This document shows, piece by piece, positions 1 to 11,072 of a stretch of DNA of 64,000 nt. Below the pieces are notes generated by a model that saw only the letters and a program-made list of their open reading frames with translations, did no database searches and had not been told where the DNA came from. Source of the stretch: Ulota crispa. Taxonomy: Eukaryota; Streptophyta; Bryopsida; Orthotrichales; Orthotrichaceae. Where the stretch lies: positions 4,402,001 to 4,466,000 of the forward strand of contig OY987243.1 of the NCBI GenBank assembly GCA_963920765.1, in the 5' to 3' direction. Position numbers and translations under genes: made by a program. Position 1 is the first letter of the stretch. Every line of letters begins with the position of its first letter.

Positions 1-363
1 GGTGTTCAAACGCAGGTCTGGAGAAGGTTATCTATTTACTCATAGAGAAATTTCATTTTGAGTATTGCCATGTACAGTGACCTAGTGACCTACAGACTTG
101 TAGGAAAGCATTATGTTGCTTGAGCATACTAGCAATTAGAGGGACAGGTCATGTGCTTAGGGTATGGGATCTTGGGGTGGTTTGAGGATCCCATATCCTA
201 AGCATCCCTCTAGTTGCTAGTGCATTGCCTTCACCTCCAACACTCTAGTAATATAATGCATTCCTACAAGTCTGTGGTTCACCATACTTGACAATACTCA
301 AAATGAAATTAGTTTCTCTCTAAGTAAACAAATAACCTTCTTCGGACCTGTGTTTGAACATCA
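1..363. mobile_element. Foldback (near-palindromic) miniature element
   Basis: The first 363 bases form a long inverted repeat. The left arm starts GGTGTTCAAACGCAGGTC and the reverse complement of the right end reads ATGTTCAAACACAGGTCC. Matching continues through TTTCATTTTGAGTATTG, CAGACTTGTAGGAA and TATGGGATC almost to the centre near 180. Each arm is about 180 bases with scattered mismatches. There is no coding sequence. It may be a foldback MITE whose left flank lies outside the window, so a target duplication cannot be tested. Confidence 0.7.
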
Positions 364-862
364 CAATGGAATTCATTGACAATCACAACTTGCAAACCTT
401 TGCTTCAACACCACAACGGGAACTCATCGACAAACTCAACTTGTATGGGTGTTGATGAATAACTTTGTCAAACAATTTGCACAAAGTGTTAAGAACGTAG
501 CATTGCAAGCATCCAGACTTTAATTCCATGACCAAGACTTGTAGTATGCTTCTGCCTGTTGAATTGTCATTGCACACGAGCTGGATAATTGCTTGTAAAT
601 GATAAGCAATACTCCAAGCTCGTCTTTTGTTAATTTTTATGCATAGTTGAGCTGCTTTGAATACTTCACGTTAGAATGTATGAGAGCTATGATTTCAGGT
701 GTAGCTTTACTACAAAAATTGGAATTTCTATAATGAACCAAAATATCTATATTAAATGTTGTTGACTACACATGTACAATTTTTCTGTTTACACTCTATG
801 CATAGCAAGTTCCTCATTTACACATTTATGTATTTGGTAGACATCCTAAGTTGAGTTTTCAG
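364..862. other. Gene-free AT-rich stretch
   Basis: Only short ORFs without recognisable features are present. Nothing supported is seen before the WD40-like exon. Confidence 0.5.
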
Positions 863-964
863 ATATTGACAGCCTCTTATAATGGCACACATGATGGCAT
901 TGTCAAGCTATGGGACACGTGGGCTGATTGTGCTCTGATTACCTTGAATCATCACAAAGAGAAG
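863..964 (+). pseudogene. Isolated WD40-like exon (gene fragment)
   Basis: A 102-base segment follows a TTTTCAG acceptor and precedes a GTATG donor. It stays open for 34 codons and reads ILTASYNGTHDGIVKLWDTW followed by ADCALITLNHHKEK. The VKLWD core and the downstream turn are typical of a WD40 beta-propeller blade. The expected 'asyDGtvKLWD' pattern is stretched by an extra four residues (THDGI region), which is odd. No neighbouring WD40 exons were found on this strand. It is probably a captured or relict exon, or one exon of a gene extending left of the window. Parent gene unknown. Confidence 0.4.
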
Positions 965-1284
965 GTATGTTTTGCTTGATTCTGTAATTCTTCTTTATTT
1001 CTACAATGATAAGCCCTTGTGGTTGTTGTGCTTTCTTTTCAATTGGCTAATCTTTTGTTTCAATTTGTTTTTGAGTCTTTTTCTACCATTGTATTTTTTG
1101 GTGTTGTATGCAGATTGGTGGATAGATGAGAGCATTATTAGTGGGGGTGAAGATTCCTAGCTCAGTGTTTACTATAAATTGAACTATTTTTTTTAGTACA
1201 TGCATGTTTTTGCCTTCTTAGCAAATCATAATTTGTCAATGCCTTTTTTTTGTCAAAGTATGGTTGCAGCATAAAACTTATTTG

Positions 1285-1458
1285 CACTAGAAGAAAATTG
1301 CGTTAGAATCCACTAAAAATGTAAGGTAGTTTATGTTGAGTTCCATGTTTCCAACGCAAAATTTTGCGTTGTTCAACAAAATTTTGCATTAGAAACATGA
1401 ACTCAACATAAACTACCTTACATTTTTTGGTGGATTCTAATGTAGTTTTCTACTAGTG
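1285..1458. mobile_element. CACTA-type MITE (174-bp hairpin)
   Basis: The element begins CACTAGAAGAAAA and ends TTTTCTACTAGTG. The arms pair for about 80 bases, including GTAAGGTAGTTTATGTTGAG in both. It is flanked by the 3-bp direct repeat TTG (1282-1284 and 1459-1461). CACTA ends with a 3-bp target duplication are the signature of the En/Spm (CMC) superfamily. It is non-coding. Confidence 0.85.
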
Positions 1459-4235
1459 TTGCTTGCTTGTGTGTTTATAAATTGAATTGTATGGGAATAG
1501 TTTTAGTATGGTTGGAGACAAATGTTATACCTTGCCATGTAATATCTGGGCGTTCAAGCTTAAATGCTTTGAAATTAGTAACGCATGGAAAGTTTCCACT
1601 TCAATATTGAGACCTCAAAATGAATTTTTTAAGGGTGAAAAGACATCTTCTAGTGCTTTAGAAGGTACTTGCAAAAAATGTGTCTTGCTATTGCTATTCT
1701 CAATCCCAATTTGATATCATTTTGTTTTTTTAAATCAATCTATAGTTTGGTTACATTTATATTGGAAAGATATCTAACATGCATATTTATAAGCCAAAAT
1801 TGTTGAACTAGAGTGATCTAGTATTGATAACCATTTAACCAATGTTGGAGGTGGAACCCTAGAACTATCACCTTTAGTGGAGTTGCCTCCACATGTTCTA
1901 GGCACAGTTGAAGTCTTGTTTCCACTTTTGAAGAGGTCTTCAAAGCAATACAAGATGTGTTAAAGTTAATCTACAATTGCCTCATAAGCACTTGAGATGA
2001 ACTTCTTTTGTTCAAGTTGTAAGAGATCAGTCTTTTAGTAGGTAAAGACAACTGTTTGTATTGTATGTAGGAAGCCTTTCCATTGAGTGGATGAAGAAAC
2101 CTACTTTTTGAGTTGATTGGTGTAGTGATTTCTTGAGAATTAGAGAGCCAAATTCTTTCTACTACATGTATTTTAGGATAGAGATGATTGAATTGCAGGT
2201 TTTTGAAGGGTAGATTACAAGTATCTAAATTAGATTTTTAGGCTCTCATGTTAGAATGTGTACAATTTAGAAAAGATTTTAGGTGGGTCTAGCCAACTTT
2301 ACTTGCACATGGAAATCTGCACTTATAGCCTTTTTAGGATGGATTGAGAGAGGTCTTTGCCAATTAAGGCTTTGCAAGCCTTGTATACCAATACATTTTT
2401 TTTTGACAAAATGTAGCTAGGCTAAGGGAAAATAAAAGAAAAACAAACTAATAGCTTTGAACCACTTTGGGCTAGTCCCTTGTTAATTATCCAATGTACT
2501 ATTGAGAACTATAACTTAGCAACAAAAAAAATGCCATGTTGCATACAATTGGCATAAAGACTTGCTACACAATGCTTACTTTAGGTTAAGAGCATTTCTA
2601 CTTGACCTCTAAATGAAGGCATGTATTGACGTATGGTTTATATTGGTTGCTTTATTAGTTCCCCCTTGTCTTATTTTGAACCTTGCATTGTTGCAAAGAG
2701 GGTGGTTTGCTATAATTGCTTGGTGTTTTGTCCATGTATGTTGTGGTTGTTTTCAACTTGTCATTTTTATTATATAATGTGTTGTTTGCTATTATAGAGT
2801 GTGTTGTAGAGAATGGTGGAGTGTTGGATGGGTGAGGAAGTTGTTCTCAACATTGGTCCACATATTTGCTAGCAACACTTTACCACTAGTTCCATGTTTG
2901 TGTTGTGAAGGTGGAGTGGAGTTGTGGAGATGCTCTAAGAGTCCAAAGAGTGAATAGCCCCTCAATTCATAGTTGAAAATATAAGTTTGCACAATTTGCT
3001 TCCAAAGTGTCTAAGCCCCCAAAAGTGGGAGCTTCATGAAATTCCAAACATTTATGCAAGTGCCACACAAATAAAAAGAACTAGTTTAGAAAAAATGAAG
3101 AAATAACAAAATATTTTTAAAAACTGGGAGACAACCACCTTACTCAAGATTCCATACATTGATTTACTAAAGCTCATCTCTTGAACTCTCACCATTCAAG
3201 ACTAGAAGGCTAGTGATAATAGTTTGTAAAGACTAAGAATTACAAATTTGAAACAGATTAGAAAAATTGATTGTAAAAAGTCATGGAATTTATTTCTGTA
3301 CAAAGAAGTAAAGGGTTGCCACTTTTAAAAAAAAAAATTGGTTTGCTTTGGTGTGGCCTTGCCTTAAGGTCACGACCAAAATTTGTTGTGCTAAGGAACT
3401 TCTCCATCAAATAATTCTTTTCTAACATTACCAAAGAGAGCCAACTTTGTATTATGGAGATGTTAGTATCTCTAGCTTAGCCCATCCAAAGTCTCATACA
3501 CTTCAAGTATTGATGATAAATGTTCCAATTTTCCAAACCCCTGAGAATATTTTTATATCACTCCATCCTAGTGTATCAAACAATGTCCCTTCAAATCACT
3601 ATTCATCTTAAGTTTAATGAATTTATCTTGTACTCTTCTTGATGAATGGTCAAATGACTATTTATGAGGCACGTTTGCAGAGCAAGGGTGAGGAACAAGA
3701 ATTTTGAGAGCTTTTCAAAAATGAATGTAATCTCTTAATGCATGAAATTTGGCAAGAAATAGCACCTCCACCCGTATTGTAAAATATTGAGTTTTGAAAT
3801 TTTTTGAATGCTAAGGGAACAATTAAGGCATGGACCAACCAAAATATTCTTTTTTGCAGAGCAAGAATTGCATTTTCTAAGTGCCCAATGACTCCTTCAA
3901 ACACTTTGTTTCTTTTACAAGGACAGGTTGAGAAATCAATGATGGAGAATTCAATTGAGACTAATCATTGGTTGAAAGTTAATTTACCAAGTTGGATGGG
4001 TAGGAAAAACAAATGATTAACTTTGGAAACAAAAGACATTGTGTTTTCCAATGATGAATATTTTGAGGTCAATCAAAGATGCTTTAATGCTGCTCTAAGT
4101 CATCTTTTGAAATCATATAACTCTCAAAAGTTAGTGATTGTTCATTAGAACTATTATAGTCTGAATACTCATAAAGTTGGGTCGACAACCAATCCTTGGT
4201 CTCAAGACCCTCCCAATCCCACCAAACTATACTTG
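1459..4235. other. Gene-free AT-rich stretch
   Basis: ORFs are at most 80 codons, with no conserved motif or splice-consistent exon series. No clear terminal repeats were found. Confidence 0.4.
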
Positions 4236-4384
4236 CACTAGTAGAAAACTCCGTCCAAAACAACAGAAAACCAACAGATTCTTGTTGATTTGGGCACTTG
4301 CCCACGCTAATTGACTAATTTAACAAAATTTTGTAAAAAACTAAATACATTCTGTTGAGTTGGACACCATTATCTAAATCAACA

Positions 4385-5335
4385 AAAAATTTGGAATCTT
4401 TTGGGAATCTTTTGGGAATTTTTTATGAATCTTTAAGAATCTTTTGGGAATCATTGAGAATCTTGTCAGGATTTTTAAAAATATTTAAGAATCTTTTCAA
4501 GATTTTAGAATCTTTGAGAATATTTTAAGAATCTTTTAAGAATCTTTAAGAATCTTTAAGAATCTTTTAAGAATCTTTAAGAATCTTTTCAAAATCTTTG
4601 AGAATCTTCAAAAATCTTTGGGAATCTTTTCAAGTTTTTTTGGAATCTTTGCGAATGTTTAAGGACAATTGAGAATCTTTGAGAATCTTTTAGGAATCTT
4701 TGAGAATCTTTGGAAATCTTTCGGAACCTTTTCAAGTTTTTTTTGGAATCTTTGCGAATGTTTAAGGACAATTGAGAATCTTTGAGAATCTTTTAGGAAT
4801 CTTTGAGAATCTTTGGAAATCTTTCGGAACCTTTTCAAGTTTTTTTGGAATCTTTGAGAATGTTTGAGGATAATTGAGAATCTTTGAGAATCTTTTAGGA
4901 ATCTTTGAGAATCTTTGGAAATCTTTCGGAACCTTTTCAAGTTTTTTTGGAATCTTTGAGAATGTTTGAGGATAATTGAGAATCTTTGAGAATCTTTTTG
5001 GAATCTTTGAGAATCTTTTAGGAATCTTTGAGGATCTTTGGAAATCTTTAGAAATCTTTTCAAGTTTTTTTGGAATCTTTGAGAATGTTTGAAAATTTTG
5101 AAAATCTTTAAGAATCTTCTTGGAATCTTCTTGGAAGCTTTGAGAAGCTTTGAGAATCTTTGAGAATCTTTAAGAATCTTTGGGAATCTTTGGGAATCTT
5201 TGGGAATATTTTGAAAATCTTTTTGGAAATTTTAAAAATCTTTGAGAATCTCTAAGAATTTTCAAGAACCTTTTTGGAATCTTTGAGAATCTTTTTAAAA
5301 TCTTTATGAAATTTTTTAAAGTACTTCAAAATATT
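4385..5335. repeat. Minisatellite with about 102-bp higher-order unit
   Basis: The basic unit is about 10-11 bases, variants of GAATCTTTGA. Between about 4631 and 5061 the units form a higher-order repeat marked by TTTTCAAGTTTTTTTGGAAT. That landmark recurs at about 4631, 4733, 4836, 4938 and 5061, spacings of 102, 103, 102 and 123. Because the period is close to a multiple of three, the complementary strand carries a long repetitive open frame rich in K, D, S, Q, R and F. That frame is a by-product of the repeat, not a gene. Confidence 0.85.
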
Positions 5336-6253
5336 TATAGAAATAGAATCTCTTAAATTGAATTAGAGTCCTTTAGGAATCTTTTTGTAATCCATCAAAA
5401 TACTTTAAAATAATTTTAATAAAAAAACTATTACAATAGTTTAGGTTTGCTTTTGAAATCTTTCTAGAATCTTTTTGGACCTCATTAAAATGTTTTGAAG
5501 TTTTAAAAAATAAAAGAAGTTTAAAAAAAAAAAAATCTTTTAGAAGTTTGAGTGTACATTGACTGGTTTAATTTTCTTTACTTTTCACAATTTGGTTAGA
5601 TTTAGAATTAGCAGCCTTTAAAGTCAAGTAAAAACATGACCATAATGACAAAAAAATCAATTTTTTTTTGTTGATCTGGACACTTTTAGACACAACTTCA
5701 CTAATTCAACAAAATTTTACACAAAAAGTACAACATTTTGTTGTTTTAAATACCAAAATTTCTTTACAAACAAATATAAAAGATGCTCCTCAATTCTTTG
5801 AAAAAATCATATATGTCCCTCAAAGATTAAAAGTACCAAAAATATCTTTCCTTTTTGTATAAATATCAACAATGCTTCTAATATATTGGAAAATACTAAA
5901 AATGCTCTTCAACTATTTTAAATTATTTATATCTTTGTGTTATATGATAACCAAGTGTATAGTTTAATGCAAATTCTTACAAGAAACCAAAGGTGATTTT
6001 TACATTTCAAATAACACAAGGATATATTTAACATTTCAAATAGAAGAGCTATTTTATTATTTTTCCAAAATAATAGGAGTATAATTGATATTCTTACAAA
6101 AAATAAGGACTATTTTATATGTTTCAAATATTTTCGGCATAAACTTGACATTTTGAAAGACTTAAAGGGTTTTTTTAGTATTTTTCCTTCTATTACTAAC
6201 CAAATGAATTAAAAAATAATAATCTTATAAAATATTTTTATAAGCTTTAAAAT

Positions 6254-6668
6254 ATGGGAATTGATATGTGTACCACACCCTTCCAAGTACTATATCACAC
6301 CATGGGGTAATTTTTAGATTTCTACCATCAAAAAGCTGAATTTGAAAATTTTGAATTCAAATTTGAACATAGAGACCATGGCTTTGTGTAAAACCATAAA
6401 AAAAATTGCAGTTCAATAACACCTAATGAAAAAGTTTAGTTAGGAAGAAAATTGTTAATTTTACTTTTGTTTGTAAAAAAAGATAAGCTTTTTCATTGGG
6501 TATTATTGAATTGCACTTTTTTTATGGTCTTAGACAATATCATGGTCTCTAAGTCCAAATTTGAATTTAAAATTCTCAAACTCAAATTTTTGATGGTAGA
6601 AAGCTAAAATTTACCCCGGGGGTGTGGTACAATAGTTTGAAGGGTGTGGTTCACATATTAGTGTCCTT
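6254..6668. mobile_element. Near-palindromic element, family P copy 1
   Basis: Left GGGAATTGATATGTGTACCA pairs with a right end whose reverse complement is GACACTAATATGTGAACCAC. Inner arms pair through TGAATTTGAAAATTTTGAAT and its inverted partner near 6560-6590. The structure is shared with copies at about 31,000 and 54,529. It is non-coding and lies inside the putative 4.2-7.6 kb CACTA-like element. Confidence 0.65.
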
Positions 6669-7164
6669 AAAAAATATCCAAAACTATTCAAAAGTCTATA
6701 GAATTTTGATTTTATAATTGTAAGATTTTAATTCTGTAACTTTTCACAATTTCATGTTATTTAAAGCTATCAAACTATGGAGGCTATTTTAATAGAATAA
6801 GGTTCTTTTTACAAAAAAACTAGTACTAAATAATAATTATTAATGAATCCAATCTTTGCTTGCAACAATCCTTTTGAGATTTGTGAATTTCAATAAAAAT
6901 TTATAAACAAAATCAAAAGGATGGAAATAAACAATTTATTTAAAATTTCTAAACACCTTCTCTGATGTTAGCTCATAACTTTTGATAAAAAGATTGAAAT
7001 AAAAAAAAATTTGTTAGGGGTGAAAGTAAAATACATTTACCAACTTTTTTTAGTTCTAAGTTTTTTGAAAAAATTTCCTTTAATGAGCCAAAATAACCTC
7101 CAAAGTCTTCTGGCTTACTAAAAACATGAACATTTAATGTACAAATAGAATCATGGTTCTATTG

Positions 7165-7325
7165 TGCACACATGTGTGGGCACGTGCTCTAGTGGTTGTG
7201 AGTAATGCGGAAGAGTTGTGGAGTGTGAACCTGGTGGTGGGAGGTTCAAACCCCATTGCCAGCAGCCCTACCCGGTGATGCAAGCAGCTGCCCAAATCTC
7301 CGGGCCTTAAAAAAATTCACTATTT

Positions 7326-7358
<33 letters not shown>
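7165..7358 (+). mobile_element. tRNA-derived SINE
   Basis: An RNA polymerase III A-box-like GCTCTAGTGG (about 7178) and a B-box GGTTCAAACC (about 7242) lie 60-70 bases apart. They are followed by about 70 bases of tRNA-unrelated sequence and a long poly(A) run (about 7330-7357). This order is that of a tRNA-derived SINE. The tRNA-like part does not close into a cloverleaf with an acceptor stem, so it is not a functional tRNA gene. A target duplication is not clear. Confidence 0.65.
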
Positions 7359-7360
<2 letters not shown>

Positions 7361-7689
7361 ATGAAAAAAAAAATTTAAAATTGAAAAAAAAAAGAATTGA
7401 ACAACATAAACTACTTGAAAAGTAACAAAAAATCAACAAAAAAATTAACAAAAAACAGTAAATAATCAACAAAAAATTAACAGAAAAGTACCCAAATCAA
7501 CTTGACCAAATCCACAGAAAAAATCAACAACTTTTGGTTGAAATTCTATTGATTTTGTGCTGAATTTTCTACTTGCAATTGCAAATTTCCTTGTAGATAG
7601 CTCTCCACACTCATCAAAACTCAAAGAGTAGAATGTCTAGTTCTTTTTCACCCGAGAATAAAACATAAAATACTGAAGTGGATCTTCAA

Positions 7690-8010
7690 ATGCTGTTCTT
7701 ATGCTCTACACCAAATAGTGGGTTGCTTTAACAATTAAGTTGCTTGACCTTGGCAAAGTTACTTCATGCCTTGCCCTTGACCACTTAGAGGGGCGTGCAG
7801 TTCTCTTTATGCTACAATAATTCTTGGTTCTATCAAAAGTTTTAGCTTCTTTGCTTCTTGACTTTGGGACTTGTTGTTGCACCCAACCTTTGCTTGCTTC
7901 CTCCATTGTCTATCACAATAATTATTGACAAAAGTTATTGTATTCTTGGTAAAGATCTAAATAGTGCAAAATGTCAAGAAAGTAGTATGGGGCAACCTAA
8001 ATGCACTATT
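7690..8010. repeat. Dispersed repeat, copy 1 (partner at 38,330)
   Basis: About 300 bases share scattered identity with 38,330-38,605. Shared parts include ACCTTGG...AAGTTAC, the GACC/GGCC ACTT.GAGG.G..TGCA block, TTGTTGTTGC.CC and AATGTCAAGAAA. It is non-coding and its class is unknown; a decayed transposon is likely. Confidence 0.5.
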
Positions 8011-8045
8011 TGGTGTAGAAAATATCATAGGTCACTGTTCCAATT

Positions 8046-8744
8046 CACTACATTAATAATGGTATTTAGTGTTATGGTACTAATAGTGTTACTTGCACTT
8101 TAACTTCACTAACTCTAAATCTCAACTAGTTTGCATTTAGAGCTGTCTTTTTTTTTGTGCACACCACGCTTTGTTGCCTCCTCCGAACTATAGGAACTAC
8201 AGAAACGTCATGTGAGAACTTTGGGAACGTCATATGGGAACTTTAGGAACTCCATTGGGAACTTTGGGAACTTCATTGGGAACATTGGGAACATTAGATT
8301 ATAACACTCAATACAAAATTTAACCTTTTTTTGAAGAAAAAAATTCATACATTTTTTCAGAAATTATAACTTCTTTTTTTTCAAATTTTTGGATTTTTTG
8401 GATTTTTGGGATTTTTTGGATTTTTTAATCATTTTTCATCCATGATTGGTGACGATGATTTTAATCTAATGGACGTATCGAGTTCAAGTTTGTAGTTTGC
8501 GCCAAATAGTTGTTTAGATATTAACTCATGAATTTAATTTATGTTTTCTTATTGTAATAAAAATGAACTAATTTCTAACACTAAATGTAAACTTGTAAAA
8601 AAGTTTTACTCCCAAAAATTACAATAATTGACAAATAGTGTTAGGTTGACATTTAATGTTGGTAACATTAAGGGGATTGTTGACATTTAGTGTTAGGGTT
8701 TGTAATTAGTGTTGCCAACACTAAATACCATTATCCGTGTACTG
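8046..8744. mobile_element. CACTA-like element with ATTTAGTGTT subterminal repeats
   Basis: The left end CACTACATTAATAATGGTAT and the reverse complement of the right end, CAGTACACGGATAATGGTAT, match and continue into TTAGTGTT. Motifs related to ATTTAGTGTT recur inside both ends (8060-8090 and 8640-8730). No matching 3-bp flanks were found, so the exact ends are uncertain. The middle includes a short tandem run of GGGAACTTT-like units (about 8205-8290). No coding sequence. Confidence 0.5.
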
Positions 8745-8749
8745 TTGAC

Positions 8750-9410
8750 TGCCACATGGCAAGCTCCAGCAATGCATCCACTCAAAGAAATTCAAAAAGC
8801 TCGCAACCAGTTCTTCCTTTCCTTGGTTCAAAAGACATACATTTCTTGCGTTGCTTGCAACTCCAACTTGTTACACTTGTTGGTGGTGGATCAATTTGTT
8901 GTACGAGCACATGCAGAGAGTTTAATGTGTAGCAAATATAGACATTTATAGGGAAATAAGAGACTCGCTAGTACAAGTATTGCAAATTCCCTAGGAATCC
9001 ACAATGAGACTTAGGTGGAGCATTGCGTTGAGTTTGCCGGCAATGATCTTGCTCACGTCCTCTTTAATTCTTTGTGTTTCTAGGCAGTGGCAGTGACAGT
9101 GACATTGCTTTCTAAAAATAGCGATGGAGTGGGTTTCTTTATAGGATTTACCGAGGTTGACCACCTCTGCGTTTCGAAACTATGCTCCTTGTGGTGCTAC
9201 TCTCTAGGCAAATCCCAACGTCTGTATGAGGATCACTGCGGATCAAGCTTCCTGGGTCTTACAACTCTTGGTGTCTTTGTGATTTGATTACAGCTTCTTC
9301 TGCATCCTCGAGTGCCTTCAAGGTGCGAGCTGGTTCCATGGAGCGAAGATGTGCTGTCTTTACGAGAGTGACCCGCCCTCATGGCATTGGACGTATTGCA
9401 GCAGGTGAGT
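8750..9410 (+). other. GC-richer, gene-like fragment, unidentified
   Basis: Base composition rises relative to the flanks. A 65-codon frame at 8751-8948 looks protein-like (TWQAPAMHPLKEIQKARNQF...) but ends in a stop. A second segment near 9330-9403 ends in a good donor context (GCAGCAG/GTGAGT). I could not join these into one frame or recognise a family. It may be a relict gene or an untranslated first exon. Confidence 0.25.
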
Positions 9411-11072
9411 CTTTTTTTTCTTTAATTTTTTCAGTTTAATTTTACCGTTGCACCACCGAGGGGGGTAGCAATTTCCAAAGCATTCAAAAATCTCTTTCTA
9501 TCTCACAATTTAACAAACAAAGTCGTTATAGGACCTTGAAGAAGATTCAAATGTGCAAGTTTCATTGAAGTTTAATATTGTAATTTGCAATATTGGAATG
9601 ATCAAAGTTGACCAAAATTGTCAGTAACAAGCTTGCCATTAATTTTAAAACTAGTTGTGTTTGGGTCCAAAGAAAAAAATTGGTACAAAAGAATCTATTT
9701 CAGAAAAACCTAGAAATTTATTAACGTTAGATCCACAATATGATTGCCAATGATAATGTCTCCAAAGTAAGAGGAGGATAAGGATTATTGTTTCCAATCT
9801 TCTAGAAGTGTGCCCACTCAAGCTTTGTGTACAAATTTTGAGGCTGTCCATGTAGACAAACTTATTTCAAATGGCTTTTGCTGTGTACATCTCTGCCTTA
9901 GTGTAAATTGAATTGTACCAAATGCACCTTTGTCATTCTAAAAATTACTGCAACAACTGCCCTAAAGCACAACTTGTTCTTTTTCTAGTTTTTGCATTGT
10001 GTTATTCATGGTGTGGATTGTTTAGTATTAAAAATGTAGTTGCTACAATTACAAACTTTCCCACTGAATGAAATGATGACAAAAATACCTTGAACTTCAA
10101 TAGGTCAAAAAACAAAAAAATATATCTAAACATACTATTGGTTACCAGGGTCCCTCTAAATTTGAAGCAATTTTTCTAAAATGGTTTTAATTCTTCCTTT
10201 TAAAAGCACCATAGCAGGCCCAGAGCTTCACCTTAGCTCAAGTTTGGAACTTTCAACTTCATGCATTATGTAGTGTTTGCTAACTAGTTCAATGTTTGGG
10301 CCTCACTTGCAAAGCCCAAACATCACATTGGTTAGCAACTCAACTCCTATCAATACACGAGGGTTGGCTCTTGTTCTGTTTTTATTTGTTTTGCAGCAGG
10401 ACCATGCATCTTGGCAATTGTAGGACCAACACATGTATTTTGATACCATCAAAATCTCTAAGGTGGAGAGCACATTCCTTTTCGCACAACATTTAGACCA
10501 ACGAAAGCAAGAGATATCAAACTTCAAAGTACTTGTGTTGCTAGCAATATTAAAAATTAGAAAATACCTATAAAAGAGGATTGGAACACAAGTCAGGCCT
10601 CCACAGCTGTTGCAACGATTCTGGCCATGCTACACAGTCTTGTGGAAGGATTGTAATGTATGGTGTTGATCCAGACTCCTCTTGAGTAAATTCTTAAAGG
10701 CCGGTGCTCAAAACTCCCAGCAATCCCATAAGATCTTGCAAGAAGTTGACCTTAGCAGGGTTCCAACAGCAAGTCCACTGCACAAATCCAACGCCCAACA
10801 GCCATTAATAAATCATTACAACAATTTACATCTCCTGTTCCTAAGAGAACGTGCAATGGAATGTAAACATCTGTTCTATAGCCCAGTGAAATTTTGCCAC
10901 ATATGCTTTTTCATTTTCACAATCTTTAAAATACTGATTTACAATGCTTCTGTTTATAAGAAAATTTCCGTAGCATCTACCCTCATCGAAATGGCAAAAG
11001 AATTTGTTCATTGGTGGCTGCACATGTCTCAACCTTCACTTCGCTCTGCACACAGCCAAAGCTCAATTGTAT
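9411..11072. other. Gene-free stretch upstream/3' of the membrane-protein gene
   Basis: No supported exon is seen. The part from about 10,590 to 11,072 is GC-richer and probably holds the 3' UTR of the minus-strand gene that ends at 11,073. An ORF on the plus strand (10,682-11,170) overlaps that gene's last exon and shows no family features. Confidence 0.4.

Larger units (their letters stand above)
4236..7575. mobile_element. Large CACTA-like non-autonomous element carrying repeats
   Basis: The left end CACTAGTAGAAAACTCCGTC resembles the reverse complement of the right end, CAAGTAGAAAATTCAGCAC. Both subterminal regions carry repeated motifs related to CAAATCAAC and ATCAACAG, as in CACTA transposons; a similar block recurs internally near 5655-5720. 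The 3.3-kb interior holds a minisatellite, a foldback element and a SINE and has no transposase. A target duplication is not clear, so boundaries are tentative. It could be two unrelated CACTA ends. Confidence 0.45.

Noticed and set aside
4589..5063. Minus-strand ORFs rich in DSQRF repeats
   Set aside because: They are the translation of the minisatellite and follow its 102-bp period. No promoter, splice or protein-family support.
7165..7260. Candidate tRNA gene from A and B boxes
   Set aside because: No matching acceptor stem or anticodon arm could be formed, and a poly(A) tail follows, so a SINE is the better call.
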